From assembly GCA_030263805.2 (NCBI GenBank), contig CP136010.1, positions 3,363,001 through 3,427,000 of the forward strand: a DNA stretch of 64,000 nt, given 5' to 3'. Below, one piece after another: positions 8,849-16,402 of the stretch. The stretch's first letter is position 1; each line of letters opens with the position of its first letter. Both the position numbers and the translations under genes were made by a program. Source of the stretch: Pseudomonas sp. FeN3W (lineage in GTDB: Bacteria > Pseudomonadota > Gammaproteobacteria > Pseudomonadales > Pseudomonadaceae). Below the pieces are notes generated by a model. That model saw only the letters and a list, made by a program, of their open reading frames with translations. It ran no database searches and was not told the origin of the DNA.

Positions 8849-8883
8849 CGTAAGGTGGATAAACCCGCTTGCGGTTATCCACC
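8849..8883. repeat. GTGGAT-type palindromic repeat between bioB and bioF
   Basis: CGTAAGGTGGATAA at the left and TTATCCACC at the right form a stem around CCCGCTTGCGG in the 121-base bioB-bioF gap. It belongs to the repeat family seen at 5777, 5822, 50285, 58947 and 58992. Lying inside an operon, it could form a hairpin that changes mRNA stability rather than end transcription, as no T-run follows. Confidence 0.65.
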
Positions 8884-8903
8884 ATTCGCCGGTATCCGAG
8901 TCC

Positions 8904-10082
8904 ATGACTTTCGATCTCTCCGCCCGTCTTGCCGAGCGCCGCGCGGCCCATCTCTATCGTCAACGCCCGTTGCTGGAAACGCCGCAGCAGCCGGAAGTGA
9001 TGGTCGATGGGCAGCGGCTGCTGGCGTTCTGCTCCAACGACTACCTGGGACTGGCCAGCCATCCCGAGGTGATCGCAGCCATGCAGCAGGGCGCCGCAAA
9101 GTGGGGTGTGGGCGGCGGCGCCTCGCATCTGGTGATCGGCCACAGCACGCCGCATCATCAGCTCGAAGAAGCGCTGGCGGCATTTACCGGACGACCACGG
9201 GCGCTGCTGTTTTCCACCGGTTATATGGCGAATCTGGCCGCGGTCACCGCGCTGGTCGGGCAGGGCGATACGGTGCTGGAGGATCGGCTCAATCACGCCT
9301 CCCTGCTCGATGCCGGTTTGCTCTCCGGCGCGCGTTTCTCGCGTTACCTGCACAACGACGCCGAAAGCCTCGGCAAACGCCTGGACAAGGCCAGCGGCAA
9401 TACCCTGGTGGTGACCGATGGTGTGTTCAGCATGGACGGCGATCTTGCCGACCTCCCCGCGATCTGTGCCTCGGCGAAGCAGCACGGCGCCTGGGTGATG
9501 GTCGACGATGCCCATGGCTTCGGTCCGCTGGGCGCAACCGGCGGCGGCATCGTCGAGCACTTTGGCCTCGGCATCGATGACGTGCCGGTGCTGGTCGGTA
9601 CGCTGGGCAAGGCGTTTGGCACCGCGGGCGCCTTTGTAGCCGGTAGCGAGGAGCTGATCGAAACGCTGATCCAGTTCGCGCGACCGTACATCTACACCAC
9701 CAGCCAGCCGCCTGCGGTGGCCTGTGCCACACTGAAAAGCCTGGAGCTTTTACGTAGCGAGGGCTGGCGCCGCGAGCATCTGTGCCGGCTGGTTGCACGT
9801 TTCCGCGAAGGTGCGGCACAGATCGGCCTGACCCTAATGGACAGCCCGACGCCGATCCAGCCGGTGCTGGTCGGCAGCAGCGAACGGGCGTTGAGGCTGT
9901 CGGCATTGCTGCGCGAGCGCGGCATCCTGGTCGGCTCGATTCGCCCGCCAACCGTTCCGGCTGGCAGCGCACGGCTGCGGATCACCTTCACGGCGAGCCA
10001 CAGTGAGGCACAGCTGGACCGCCTGCTGGAAGCGCTGGTCGAGTGCTGGGCCCTGTTGCCCAAGGAGAACGAGGATGCGTGA
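8904..10082 (+). CDS. bioF: 8-amino-7-oxononanoate synthase
   Basis: BioF condenses pimeloyl-ACP (or -CoA) with L-alanine to give 8-amino-7-oxononanoate, the first step of biotin ring assembly. It is a PLP alpha-oxoamine synthase: CSNDYLGLA near 43-51, GGGASHLVIGH near 70-80, DDAHGFG at 201-207 with the cofactor-contacting Asp and His, and GTLGKAFGT with the Schiff-base lysine K236. The 392-residue length fits. The last eight bases overlap bioH, implying coupled translation in the biotin operon. Confidence 0.97.
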   Translation: MTFDLSARLAERRAAHLYRQRPLLETPQQPEVMVDGQRLLAFCSNDYLGLASHPEVIAAMQQGAAKWGVGGGASHLVIGHSTPHHQLEEALAAFTGRPRALLFSTGYMANLAAVTALVGQGDTVLEDRLNHASLLDAGLLSGARFSRYLHNDAESLGKRLDKASGNTLVVTDGVFSMDGDLADLPAICASAKQHGAWVMVDDAHGFGPLGATGGGIVEHFGLGIDDVPVLVGTLGKAFGTAGAFVAGSEELIETLIQFARPYIYTTSQPPAVACATLKSLELLRSEGWRREHLCRLVARFREGAAQIGLTLMDSPTPIQPVLVGSSERALRLSALLRERGILVGSIRPPTVPAGSARLRITFTASHSEAQLDRLLEALVECWALLPKENEDA

Positions 10083-10800
10083 TCGACTGATTCTTCTGCC
10101 GGGCTGGGCGTTCAGCTCGGCCGCCCTTGAACCCCTGACCGAGCTATTGCGCGACCGCGAGCCACGGCTGCAGGTCGACATTGCCCCACTGCCGACGCTG
10201 GATCACCCCGAGGCCTGGCTCGATGAGCTGGATGCGCGGCTGCCCGTCGACAGCTGGCTCGCCGGTTGGTCGCTTGGCGGCATGCTGGCGACGCAACTGG
10301 CCGCGCGGCGCGGCGACAACTGTCCGGGACTGATCACTATCTGCAGTAACCCCTGCTTCCGCAGCCGTGACGACTGGCCGACGGCGATGCCTGCCGAAGT
10401 GTTCGATGCCTTCGAGGAGGCCTTCCGCCTCGGGCCGGATGACACGCTCAAGCGCTTCAGCCTGCTGTGTAGCCGCAGTGCCTACGATCCGCGCACGCTG
10501 GCGCGGCAACTGCAGGTGAGCCTGCTCGAGCAGCCTTCGTCAGTGGCTGCCGCCGGGCTGCGTCTGCTCGCCGAGCTGGACGGTCGCGAGGCGCTGCAAG
10601 GTTATGTGGGGCCACAGCTGCATCTGTTCGCCGATGGTGATGCGCTGGTGCCGGAGTCAGCGGCAGATGCGCTGCTGGCCTGTCTGCCGGATGTGGAAGT
10701 CGATGTGCTGGCCAATGCCAGCCACGGCCTGCCGCTGGAGCGTGCCGACGACGTGGCGACGGCAATGCTGGCGTTTATGGGTGATGGCGAGGATGACTGA
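10075..10800 (+). CDS. bioH: Pimeloyl-ACP methyl ester esterase BioH
   Basis: BioH removes the methyl cap from pimeloyl-ACP methyl ester, ending the BioC-BioH route to the pimelate moiety of biotin. The 241-residue alpha/beta hydrolase has the oxyanion segment LLPGWAFSS, the nucleophile elbow GWSLGG with Ser66, an acid in LFADGDALVP and the histidine in ASHGLPLE. The start at 10075 overlaps the bioF stop and the next start (bioC) lies inside its own end, as expected for a tight operon. A longer frame from 10003 lies within bioF and is not used. Confidence 0.93.
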   Translation: MRDRLILLPGWAFSSAALEPLTELLRDREPRLQVDIAPLPTLDHPEAWLDELDARLPVDSWLAGWSLGGMLATQLAARRGDNCPGLITICSNPCFRSRDDWPTAMPAEVFDAFEEAFRLGPDDTLKRFSLLCSRSAYDPRTLARQLQVSLLEQPSSVAAAGLRLLAELDGREALQGYVGPQLHLFADGDALVPESAADALLACLPDVEVDVLANASHGLPLERADDVATAMLAFMGDGEDD

Positions 10801-11608
10801 AGCATCGCTCAGCGAGCGTCCGCCGGCGCAGTTGCCTGATAAGCGCCAGGTCGCGGCATCGTTTTCCCGTGCTGCGGGCAGTTACGACAGCGTCGCCGCA
10901 CTGCAGCGACAGGTCGGCAATCAATTGCTGGCCCGACTGCCCTCCACTCGGCAACCCGGCCGCTGGCTCGATCTTGGCAGCGGCACCGGCTACTTCTCCC
11001 GCGTCCTGGCTGCGGCCTTTCCGGAGGCCGATGGCCTGGCACTGGATATCGCCGAGGGCATGCTGCGTCATGCACGGCCGCAGGGCGGCGCACGGCATTT
11101 CGTCACCGGTGACGCCGAGCGGCTGCCGCTGCGTGATGGCACTGTCGACCTGATCTATTCGAGTCTGGCACTGCAGTGGTGCGAGGATTTCGCCAGCGTG
11201 CTGAGCGAAGTGCGGCGGGTGCTGCGTCCGGGCGGCATCTTTGCCTTCACCAGTCTGTGCAGCGGTACCCTGCAGGAGCTGCGGGACAGCTGGCAGGCGG
11301 TGGACGGCTTCGCTCACGTCAACCGCTTCCGCTCGCGGGAGGCCTACCAGACGCTGTGTAGGGGCTGCGGTCTGGGATTGGCGAGTCTCGAAGTGCGCCC
11401 GGAAGTGCTGCATTTCCCCGATCTGCGCCAGCTGACCCATGAGCTCAAGGCGCTGGGTGCGCACAACCTGAACCCGGGTCGCCCGGATGGACTGACCGGG
11501 CGTGCACGCATCCGCGCGCTGGTCGAGGCCTACGAAGGGTTCCGCCGTCCCGAGGGGCTTCCGGCGACCTACCAGGTGATCTACGGCATTCTGCACAAGG
11601 AGCCATGA
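10793..11608 (+). CDS. bioC: Malonyl-ACP O-methyltransferase BioC
   Basis: BioC methylates the free carboxyl of malonyl-ACP so that fatty acid synthase can extend it to pimeloyl-ACP methyl ester. The 271-residue protein has the SAM-binding motif WLDLGSGTGYFSRVL (about 58-72), DIAEGML and a post-motif LIYSSLALQWCED, plus the N-terminal BioC segment VAASFSRAAGSYDSVA. The ATG at 10793 overlaps the bioH stop; an open frame reaching back to 10604 lies inside bioH. Its stop overlaps the bioD start. Confidence 0.93.
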   Translation: MTEASLSERPPAQLPDKRQVAASFSRAAGSYDSVAALQRQVGNQLLARLPSTRQPGRWLDLGSGTGYFSRVLAAAFPEADGLALDIAEGMLRHARPQGGARHFVTGDAERLPLRDGTVDLIYSSLALQWCEDFASVLSEVRRVLRPGGIFAFTSLCSGTLQELRDSWQAVDGFAHVNRFRSREAYQTLCRGCGLGLASLEVRPEVLHFPDLRQLTHELKALGAHNLNPGRPDGLTGRARIRALVEAYEGFRRPEGLPATYQVIYGILHKEP

Positions 11609-12294
11609 TGCATCGCGCTTTCTTCATTGCCGGCACCGATACCGATGTTGGCAAGACCACTATCGCCGCGGGCCTGCTGCATGCAGCGCGCCTGGCGGGG
11701 TTGTCCACCGCGGCGGTGAAGCCGGTCGCCTCAGGCTGCGAAAGGACCGAGCAGGGTTTACGTAACAGCGACGCGCTGGCCCTGCTGGCCGAGTGCAGCC
11801 TTGCGCTGGACTATGCGACGGTCAACCCGTTCGCGTTCGAGCCGGCCATTGCCCCGCACATAGCTGCCCGCGAAGCGGGTGTCGAACTGACCGCCGCTCG
11901 TCTGATCGAGGCCGTGCAACCGGTAATGGCCCGGCAGGCCGGCGTCACTCTGGTCGAGGGCGCGGGAGGCTGGCGAGTCCCGCTGAATGCGCGTGAGCAT
12001 CTGTCGGCATTGCCCGCGGCGCTGGGTTTACCGGTCATTCTCGTAGTAGGGGTGCGCTTGGGTTGTATCAACCATGCGCTGCTCAGTGCCGAAGCGATCG
12101 CCCGCGACGGGCTGGCGCTGGCTGGCTGGGTGGCGAATATCATCGACCCTGCCACGTCGCGGCTGGATGACAACCTCGCCACGCTCGCTGAGCTGCTACC
12201 GGCACCCTGCCTTGGCCAGGTGCCTCGCCTCGCTGCGCCAACGGCGCGTCAGGTCGCGCGCTACCTGACGTTGCCCGCGTTGCAGCCGGTGTGA
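11605..12294 (+). CDS. bioD: Dethiobiotin synthetase
   Basis: BioD closes the ureido ring of dethiobiotin from 7,8-diaminononanoate, CO2 and ATP. The N-terminal P-loop GTDTDVGKTT (residues 10-19), the substrate-side KPVASGCE and the VEGAGGWRVPL segment are all in place, with 229 residues. Two adjacent ATGs, 11605 and 11608, are possible; AAGGAG at 11597-11602 is better spaced from 11608, so the true protein may start one residue later. It is the last gene of the bio operon here; bioA, which supplies its substrate, is not in the window, as is usual in pseudomonads. Confidence 0.95.
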   Translation: MMHRAFFIAGTDTDVGKTTIAAGLLHAARLAGLSTAAVKPVASGCERTEQGLRNSDALALLAECSLALDYATVNPFAFEPAIAPHIAAREAGVELTAARLIEAVQPVMARQAGVTLVEGAGGWRVPLNAREHLSALPAALGLPVILVVGVRLGCINHALLSAEAIARDGLALAGWVANIIDPATSRLDDNLATLAELLPAPCLGQVPRLAAPTARQVARYLTLPALQPV

Positions 12295-12381
12295 GCGGAC
12301 GCGCATTGCGGCGACTCGCGCCTTGCGGTACGTGTCGGCATCTGCTTGAATGCTGGCAACCTGATAGCGCGTGGAGTCACC

Positions 12382-12630
12382 ATGCAAATCACCAATAACC
12401 TTCTGGGCGCGGGTCTCAGTGCCTACCAGGGCGGTCAGCAGCGCGTCGAGCAGGCCGCTTCGTCCATCGCCTCCGCCAACGCGCCAGTGCTGGGCAACTC
12501 CCAGGCGGTCACCGAAATCACCGAGCAACTGATCCAGTTGAAGGTCGGTGAACACAGTGCCAAGGCAGGCGCCCGTATGATCCAAAGCGCTGACGAAGTT
12601 CTCGGCACGCTGATCGATACCCAGGCCTGA
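12382..12630 (+). CDS. Small protein resembling flagellar rod/hook terminal helices
   Basis: An 82-residue protein whose first half (LLGAGLSAYQGGQQRVEQA, then ASANAP) looks like the N-terminal helix and ANxxTPG-type turn of rod and hook proteins, and whose second half (EITEQLIQLKVGEHSAKAG, then MIQSADEVLGTLID) looks like their C-terminal helix. The large surface domains of real axial proteins are absent. The ATG at 12382 is preceded by GGAG (12372-12375). A small gene occupies the same place between bioD and fadE1 in P. aeruginosa as I recall it. The fold similarity is my inference from pattern; function unknown. Confidence 0.7.
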   Translation: MQITNNLLGAGLSAYQGGQQRVEQAASSIASANAPVLGNSQAVTEITEQLIQLKVGEHSAKAGARMIQSADEVLGTLIDTQA

Positions 12631-12860
12631 TCGCGTACTCCGGCGCTCATCGATTCTCCTTGCTGATTCGAGTCGTCATTCATGCGCTCGGCCAGCTTCG
12701 CTTTTCTCCTTCCTGCATCTTCGTTCCCGCCAGTCAGCTCGGCAGGCGCCGGGCTTGCTGCGTCTTTGCAACATCAGATTTCCTATTCCCGAATTTCGCC
12801 AGGCGTGGCTTTCGCTCGACCTGAATTTGGCTGATTCAGCCGATAAGTGGTGCCCTGTTC
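12631..12860. other. Gene-free stretch upstream of the fadE1 promoter
   Basis: I see no coding frame with family features, no convincing hairpin and no tandem repeat here. The gap runs to the acyl-CoA dehydrogenase start at 13006, and its right part holds the promoter and operator described separately. Confidence 0.5.
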
Positions 12861-12865
12861 CGCGC

Positions 12866-12909
12866 TTGACATCGCTCAGGTCGAAACGTATGTTTCAAAC
12901 GCCTGTTTG
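12866..12909 (+). promoter_or_regulatory. fadE1 promoter with two overlapping PsrA-type operators
   Basis: A sigma-70 promoter is visible: TTGACA at 12866-12871, a 17-base spacer, and TATGTT at 12889-12894. Over the -10 lie GAAAC-N4-GTTTC (12883-12896) and CAAAC-N4-GTTTG (12896-12909), which share one base. Both fit the PsrA consensus (G/C)AAAC-N2-4-GTTT(G/C). PsrA is the pseudomonad TetR-family regulator released by long-chain fatty acids and, as I recall, it controls the equivalent gene in P. aeruginosa. Binding here would block RNA polymerase, so induction by fatty acids is predicted. Confidence 0.75.
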
Positions 12910-13005
12910 ACCCTTCGGGCTGGTAGTCCGACGGTCGAAATCGAATTCAGATGGCTGGGTCGCCCGGTCAGCTTGTTACAAGAACTCACCGCTGAGGTTT
13001 ACGCT

Positions 13006-14811
13006 ATGCCCGACTACAAGGCCCCCTTGCGCGATATCCGTTTCGTACGTGACGAGCTGCTCGGCTACGAAGCGCACTATCAGAGCCTTCCGGGATGTGA
13101 AGACGCCACCCCGGACATGGTCAACGCGATTCTCGATGAGGGCGCGAAGTTCTGTGAGCAGGTACTTGCTCCGCTGAATCGCGTCGGTGACATCGAAGGC
13201 TGCACCTGGAGCGAGTCGGGCGTGAAGACGCCGACCGGTTTCAAGGAAGCTTATGAGCAGTATGTGGCAGGCGGCTGGCCGAGCCTGGCCCATGACGTCG
13301 ACCACGGCGGTCAGGGTCTGCCCGAGTCCCTCGGTCTGGCTATCAGCGAAATGATCGGTCAGGCCAACTGGTCCTGGGGCATGTACCCCGGCCTGTCTCA
13401 TGGCTGCATGAACACCATCGCTACCCACGGTACCGACGATCAGAAGCACACCTATCTGAGCAAGCTTGTGTCCGGCCAGTGGACCGGCACCATGTGCCTG
13501 ACCGAACCGCACTGCGGTACCGATCTGGGCATGTTGCGCACCAAGGCGGAGCCCCAGGCCGACGGCAGCTACAAGCTGAACGGGACCAAGATCTTCATCT
13601 CCTCCGGTGAACACGACATGGCCGAGAACATCGTCCATATCGTTCTGGCTCGCCTGCCCGATGCTCCGGCTGGCACCAAGGGCATCTCCCTGTTCATCGT
13701 GCCCAAGTTCCTGCCCAACGCCGAAGGCGAGAAGGGCGAGCGCAACGGTGTGAACTGCGGATCGCTTGAACACAAGATGGGCATCCACGGCAACGCGACC
13801 TGCGTCATGAACTTCGACGGCGCCACCGGCTTTCTGATCGGTCCGCCGAACAAGGGCCTGAACGCGATGTTCACCTTTATGAACACCGCACGTCTGGGTA
13901 CCGCGCTGCAGGGGCTGGCACATGCCGAGATCGGTTTCCAGGGCGGCATCAAGTACGCTCGTGAGCGCCTGCAGATGCGTGCGCTGAGCGGCCCCAAGGC
14001 GCCGGAAAAGCCAGCCGACCCGATCATCGTGCATCCGGACGTGCGTCGCATGCTGTTGACCATGAAGGCCTTCGCCGAGGGCAACCGCGCGATGGTCTAC
14101 TTCACCGCCAAGCAGGTCGACATCGTCAAGAACAGCCAGGATGAAGAGCAGAAGAAGCAGGCCGACACGCTGCTGGCCTTCCTCACGCCGATCGCCAAGG
14201 CGTTCATGACCGAAGTAGGCTTCGAAGCTGCCAACCACGGCGTGCAGATCTACGGTGGTCACGGCTTCATCGCCGAGTGGGGCATGGAGCAGAACGTGCG
14301 TGACGCGCGTATCTCCATGCTGTACGAGGGCACCACCGGTATCCAGGCGCTGGATCTGTTGGGCCGCAAGGTGCTGATGACCCAGGGCGAGGCGCTGAAG
14401 TCCTTCACCAAGATCGTGCACAAGTTCTGCCAGAACCAGGAAGGCAACGAAGCCATCAAGGAGTTCGTTACCCCCCTGAATCAGCTGAACAAGGAGTGGG
14501 GCGAGCTGACCATGAAGATCGGCATGGCCGCCATGAAGGATCGTGAAATGGTCGGTGCGGCGTCGGTCGACTACTGCATGTATTCCGGCTACGCCTGTCT
14601 CGCCTATTTCTGGGCTGACATGGCTCGGGTTGCTGCCGAGAAGCTGGCTGAGGGCACCTCCGAGGAGGCGTTCTACAAGGCCAAGCTGCAGACCGCGCGA
14701 TTCTACTTCCAGCGCATCCTGCCGCGTACCCGCATGCATGTTGACGCCATGCTGTCCGGTGCCGACAACCTGATGCAGATGGCTGAGGAAGACTTCGCTC
14801 TCGGTTACTGA
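13006..14811 (+). CDS. Acyl-CoA dehydrogenase, large (about 600 aa) type, FadE1-like
   Basis: FAD enzyme for the first oxidation step of fatty acid beta-oxidation. The 601-residue protein starts MPDYKAPLRDIRFV and contains the ACAD signature segments MCLTEPHCGTDLG and KIFISSGEHD, then NTARLGTALQGLAHAE and the segment YGGHGFIAEWGMEQNVRDARI followed by YEGTTGIQALDLLGRK. The extra C-terminal helical region (about 470-600) is typical of this long subgroup. A frame reaches back to 12847, but that crosses the promoter; ATG 13006 after GAGG is chosen. It matches P. aeruginosa PA0506 (FadE1) in position and length. Regulated, by inference, through the PsrA-type sites. A paralogue lies at 16403. Confidence 0.93.
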   Translation: MPDYKAPLRDIRFVRDELLGYEAHYQSLPGCEDATPDMVNAILDEGAKFCEQVLAPLNRVGDIEGCTWSESGVKTPTGFKEAYEQYVAGGWPSLAHDVDHGGQGLPESLGLAISEMIGQANWSWGMYPGLSHGCMNTIATHGTDDQKHTYLSKLVSGQWTGTMCLTEPHCGTDLGMLRTKAEPQADGSYKLNGTKIFISSGEHDMAENIVHIVLARLPDAPAGTKGISLFIVPKFLPNAEGEKGERNGVNCGSLEHKMGIHGNATCVMNFDGATGFLIGPPNKGLNAMFTFMNTARLGTALQGLAHAEIGFQGGIKYARERLQMRALSGPKAPEKPADPIIVHPDVRRMLLTMKAFAEGNRAMVYFTAKQVDIVKNSQDEEQKKQADTLLAFLTPIAKAFMTEVGFEAANHGVQIYGGHGFIAEWGMEQNVRDARISMLYEGTTGIQALDLLGRKVLMTQGEALKSFTKIVHKFCQNQEGNEAIKEFVTPLNQLNKEWGELTMKIGMAAMKDREMVGAASVDYCMYSGYACLAYFWADMARVAAEKLAEGTSEEAFYKAKLQTARFYFQRILPRTRMHVDAMLSGADNLMQMAEEDFALGY

Positions 14812-14831
14812 CGGGTTGAGGTTGTAAAGGA

Positions 14832-14858
14832 AAGCCGCTGCTTTGCAGCGGCTTTTTT
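14832..14858 (+). terminator. Rho-independent terminator after fadE1
   Basis: A ten-base stem AAGCCGCTGC (14832-14841) pairs with GCAGCGGCTT (14845-14854) around a TTT loop and runs into a T-tract to 14858. It starts 20 bases after the fadE1 stop and so ends that transcript before the diguanylate cyclase gene. Confidence 0.9.
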
Positions 14859-14973
14859 GTGCCCGATCCAGACGTTGTACTGCTTTTGCCGCATCTTCGC
14901 CGGTATTTCGGCTGCACAACGGGTAGCAAGAAGGCAAAATGCTAGCTTTTCTCGGCAGCATGCCGGAGTTGCC

Positions 14974-16263
14974 GTGTCGCGTGCCGTCCCGCCTCGCCTC
15001 AGCCATTTTCTCGCGCCATTGGCCCTGTTGCTCGGCGGAGAGGTCATCGCGCGTCAGGTTTCGCTGAGCGAGTTCTTCACGTCGCTCTATAACGTCCTGC
15101 CGACCGTACTGCTGTTGCTCGGCGGTGCGCTTTGCATGATGTACGGCCGCATCCGCGAGCTGTTTCTGCTGCTCTGCGTCTATCTTGCCTATTTCCTCCT
15201 CGATATCCACGCCGATCACTACCGGGCGCATGGCACTCTGCTGGACGATGCTGCACTGACCTTTCATCTCTGCAGCTTGCTGCTGCCGCTGCTTTACGGC
15301 CTGTATGGCGTGTGGCGAGAGCGCAGTCACCTGGCGCAGGACGGTCTGGCCCGTGCCGCCGTGCTGTTTGCCGTCGGTGTCGTCGCCGTGGCGCTGGCAA
15401 AGCGGTTTCCGGAAGCGTTACATGCCTGGCTGGTGGTGATTCGCTGGCCCGCGCTCAAGGCCGACTGGCTACCGCTCATCCAGCTGGCGTATCCGGTGTT
15501 CCTCGTGGCGCTGGTATTGCTGATCGTCCAGTACCTTCGCCAGCCGCGACCTTCCCATGCGGCGCAGATCATCGCGCTGCTCGGCATTCTGCTGATGCTG
15601 CCGCAGACGTTCAGCCGCTATGCCGCCCTCAACATTCTGAGCAGCCATGTGCTGCTGATGCTGGTGACGGCAATCGCTCATGAGGCTTATCTCATGGCCT
15701 TTCGTGACGAGCTGACCGGCTTGCCTGGGCGTCGCGCTCTGAATGAGCGACTGCAGCGCCTGGGGCGGCAGTACGTGCTGGCGATGGCTGATGTGGACCA
15801 CTTCAAGCGCTTCAACGATACCTATGGTCACGACGTCGGTGATCAGGTGCTGAAGATGGTTGCCAGCCGGCTGCGCAAGATCGGCGGCGGTGGGCGCGCC
15901 TATCGTTATGGCGGTGAGGAATTCACTCTGGTATTTCCCGGGCACAGTATCGAGGAGTGCCTGCCGCACCTCGAGGCGGTACGCCAGTCGGTGGAGGCTT
16001 ATGCCCTGCAGCTGCGTGACGCACACAATCGGCCGAAGGATGATCGTCGCGGCCGTATGGCCCGGGGAGCGGCGTCGGCGAACCAGGTCTCGGTGACCAT
16101 CAGCATCGGAGTGGCGGAGCGACAAGGCGAGCAGCGCAGTCCGGAAGAGGTGATCAAGGCCGCCGACCAAGCGCTGTACAGTGCAAAAAAAGCAGGAAGA
16201 AACTGTTTGCGAGTGCATGGCGGTGGCCGCGGCGCGGTGCGCATGGCCGAGCATTCGCGTTAG
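14974..16263 (+). CDS. Membrane-anchored diguanylate cyclase (GGDEF)
   Basis: Predicted to make cyclic di-GMP from two GTP. The first 240 or so residues are a run of hydrophobic segments (for example LAPLALLLGG, VLLLLGGALCMMYG, LFLLLCVYLAYFLL, AAVLFAVGVVAVALA, FLVALVLLIV, ALLGILLMLP), so the protein is a multi-pass membrane sensor of unknown signal. The C-terminal GGDEF domain has LTGLPGRRALNERL, MADVDHFKRFND and an active-type GGEEF at 313-317. The frame is open from 14857, but that start would overlap the terminator of the gene before; the GTG at 14974 with CGGAG in front is preferred. It lies between two acyl-CoA dehydrogenase genes that have only another dehydrogenase between them in P. 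aeruginosa, so it looks like an insertion. Confidence 0.85.
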   Translation: MSRAVPPRLSHFLAPLALLLGGEVIARQVSLSEFFTSLYNVLPTVLLLLGGALCMMYGRIRELFLLLCVYLAYFLLDIHADHYRAHGTLLDDAALTFHLCSLLLPLLYGLYGVWRERSHLAQDGLARAAVLFAVGVVAVALAKRFPEALHAWLVVIRWPALKADWLPLIQLAYPVFLVALVLLIVQYLRQPRPSHAAQIIALLGILLMLPQTFSRYAALNILSSHVLLMLVTAIAHEAYLMAFRDELTGLPGRRALNERLQRLGRQYVLAMADVDHFKRFNDTYGHDVGDQVLKMVASRLRKIGGGGRAYRYGGEEFTLVFPGHSIEECLPHLEAVRQSVEAYALQLRDAHNRPKDDRRGRMARGAASANQVSVTISIGVAERQGEQRSPEEVIKAADQALYSAKKAGRNCLRVHGGGRGAVRMAEHSR

Positions 16264-16402
16264 GGTTGCATCGGTATTGATAGTGACTGGTCAAAACTAT
16301 CTGGTCATAAAAAGACGCTTAATCCTGTCCTGGTTATTCGGTTAGACTCGCTGCAAACGGCCCATAGTGGTCGCAACCCAGTGTCTTGCGAGGAACCTTG
16401 CC

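Noticed and set aside
12976..15330. A very long (784 codon) minus-strand open frame opposite fadE1
   Set aside because: It is the shadow of the GC-rich acyl-CoA dehydrogenase gene, which has full family motifs on the plus strand. Its residues are rich in Ala/Gly/His/Gln without domains.
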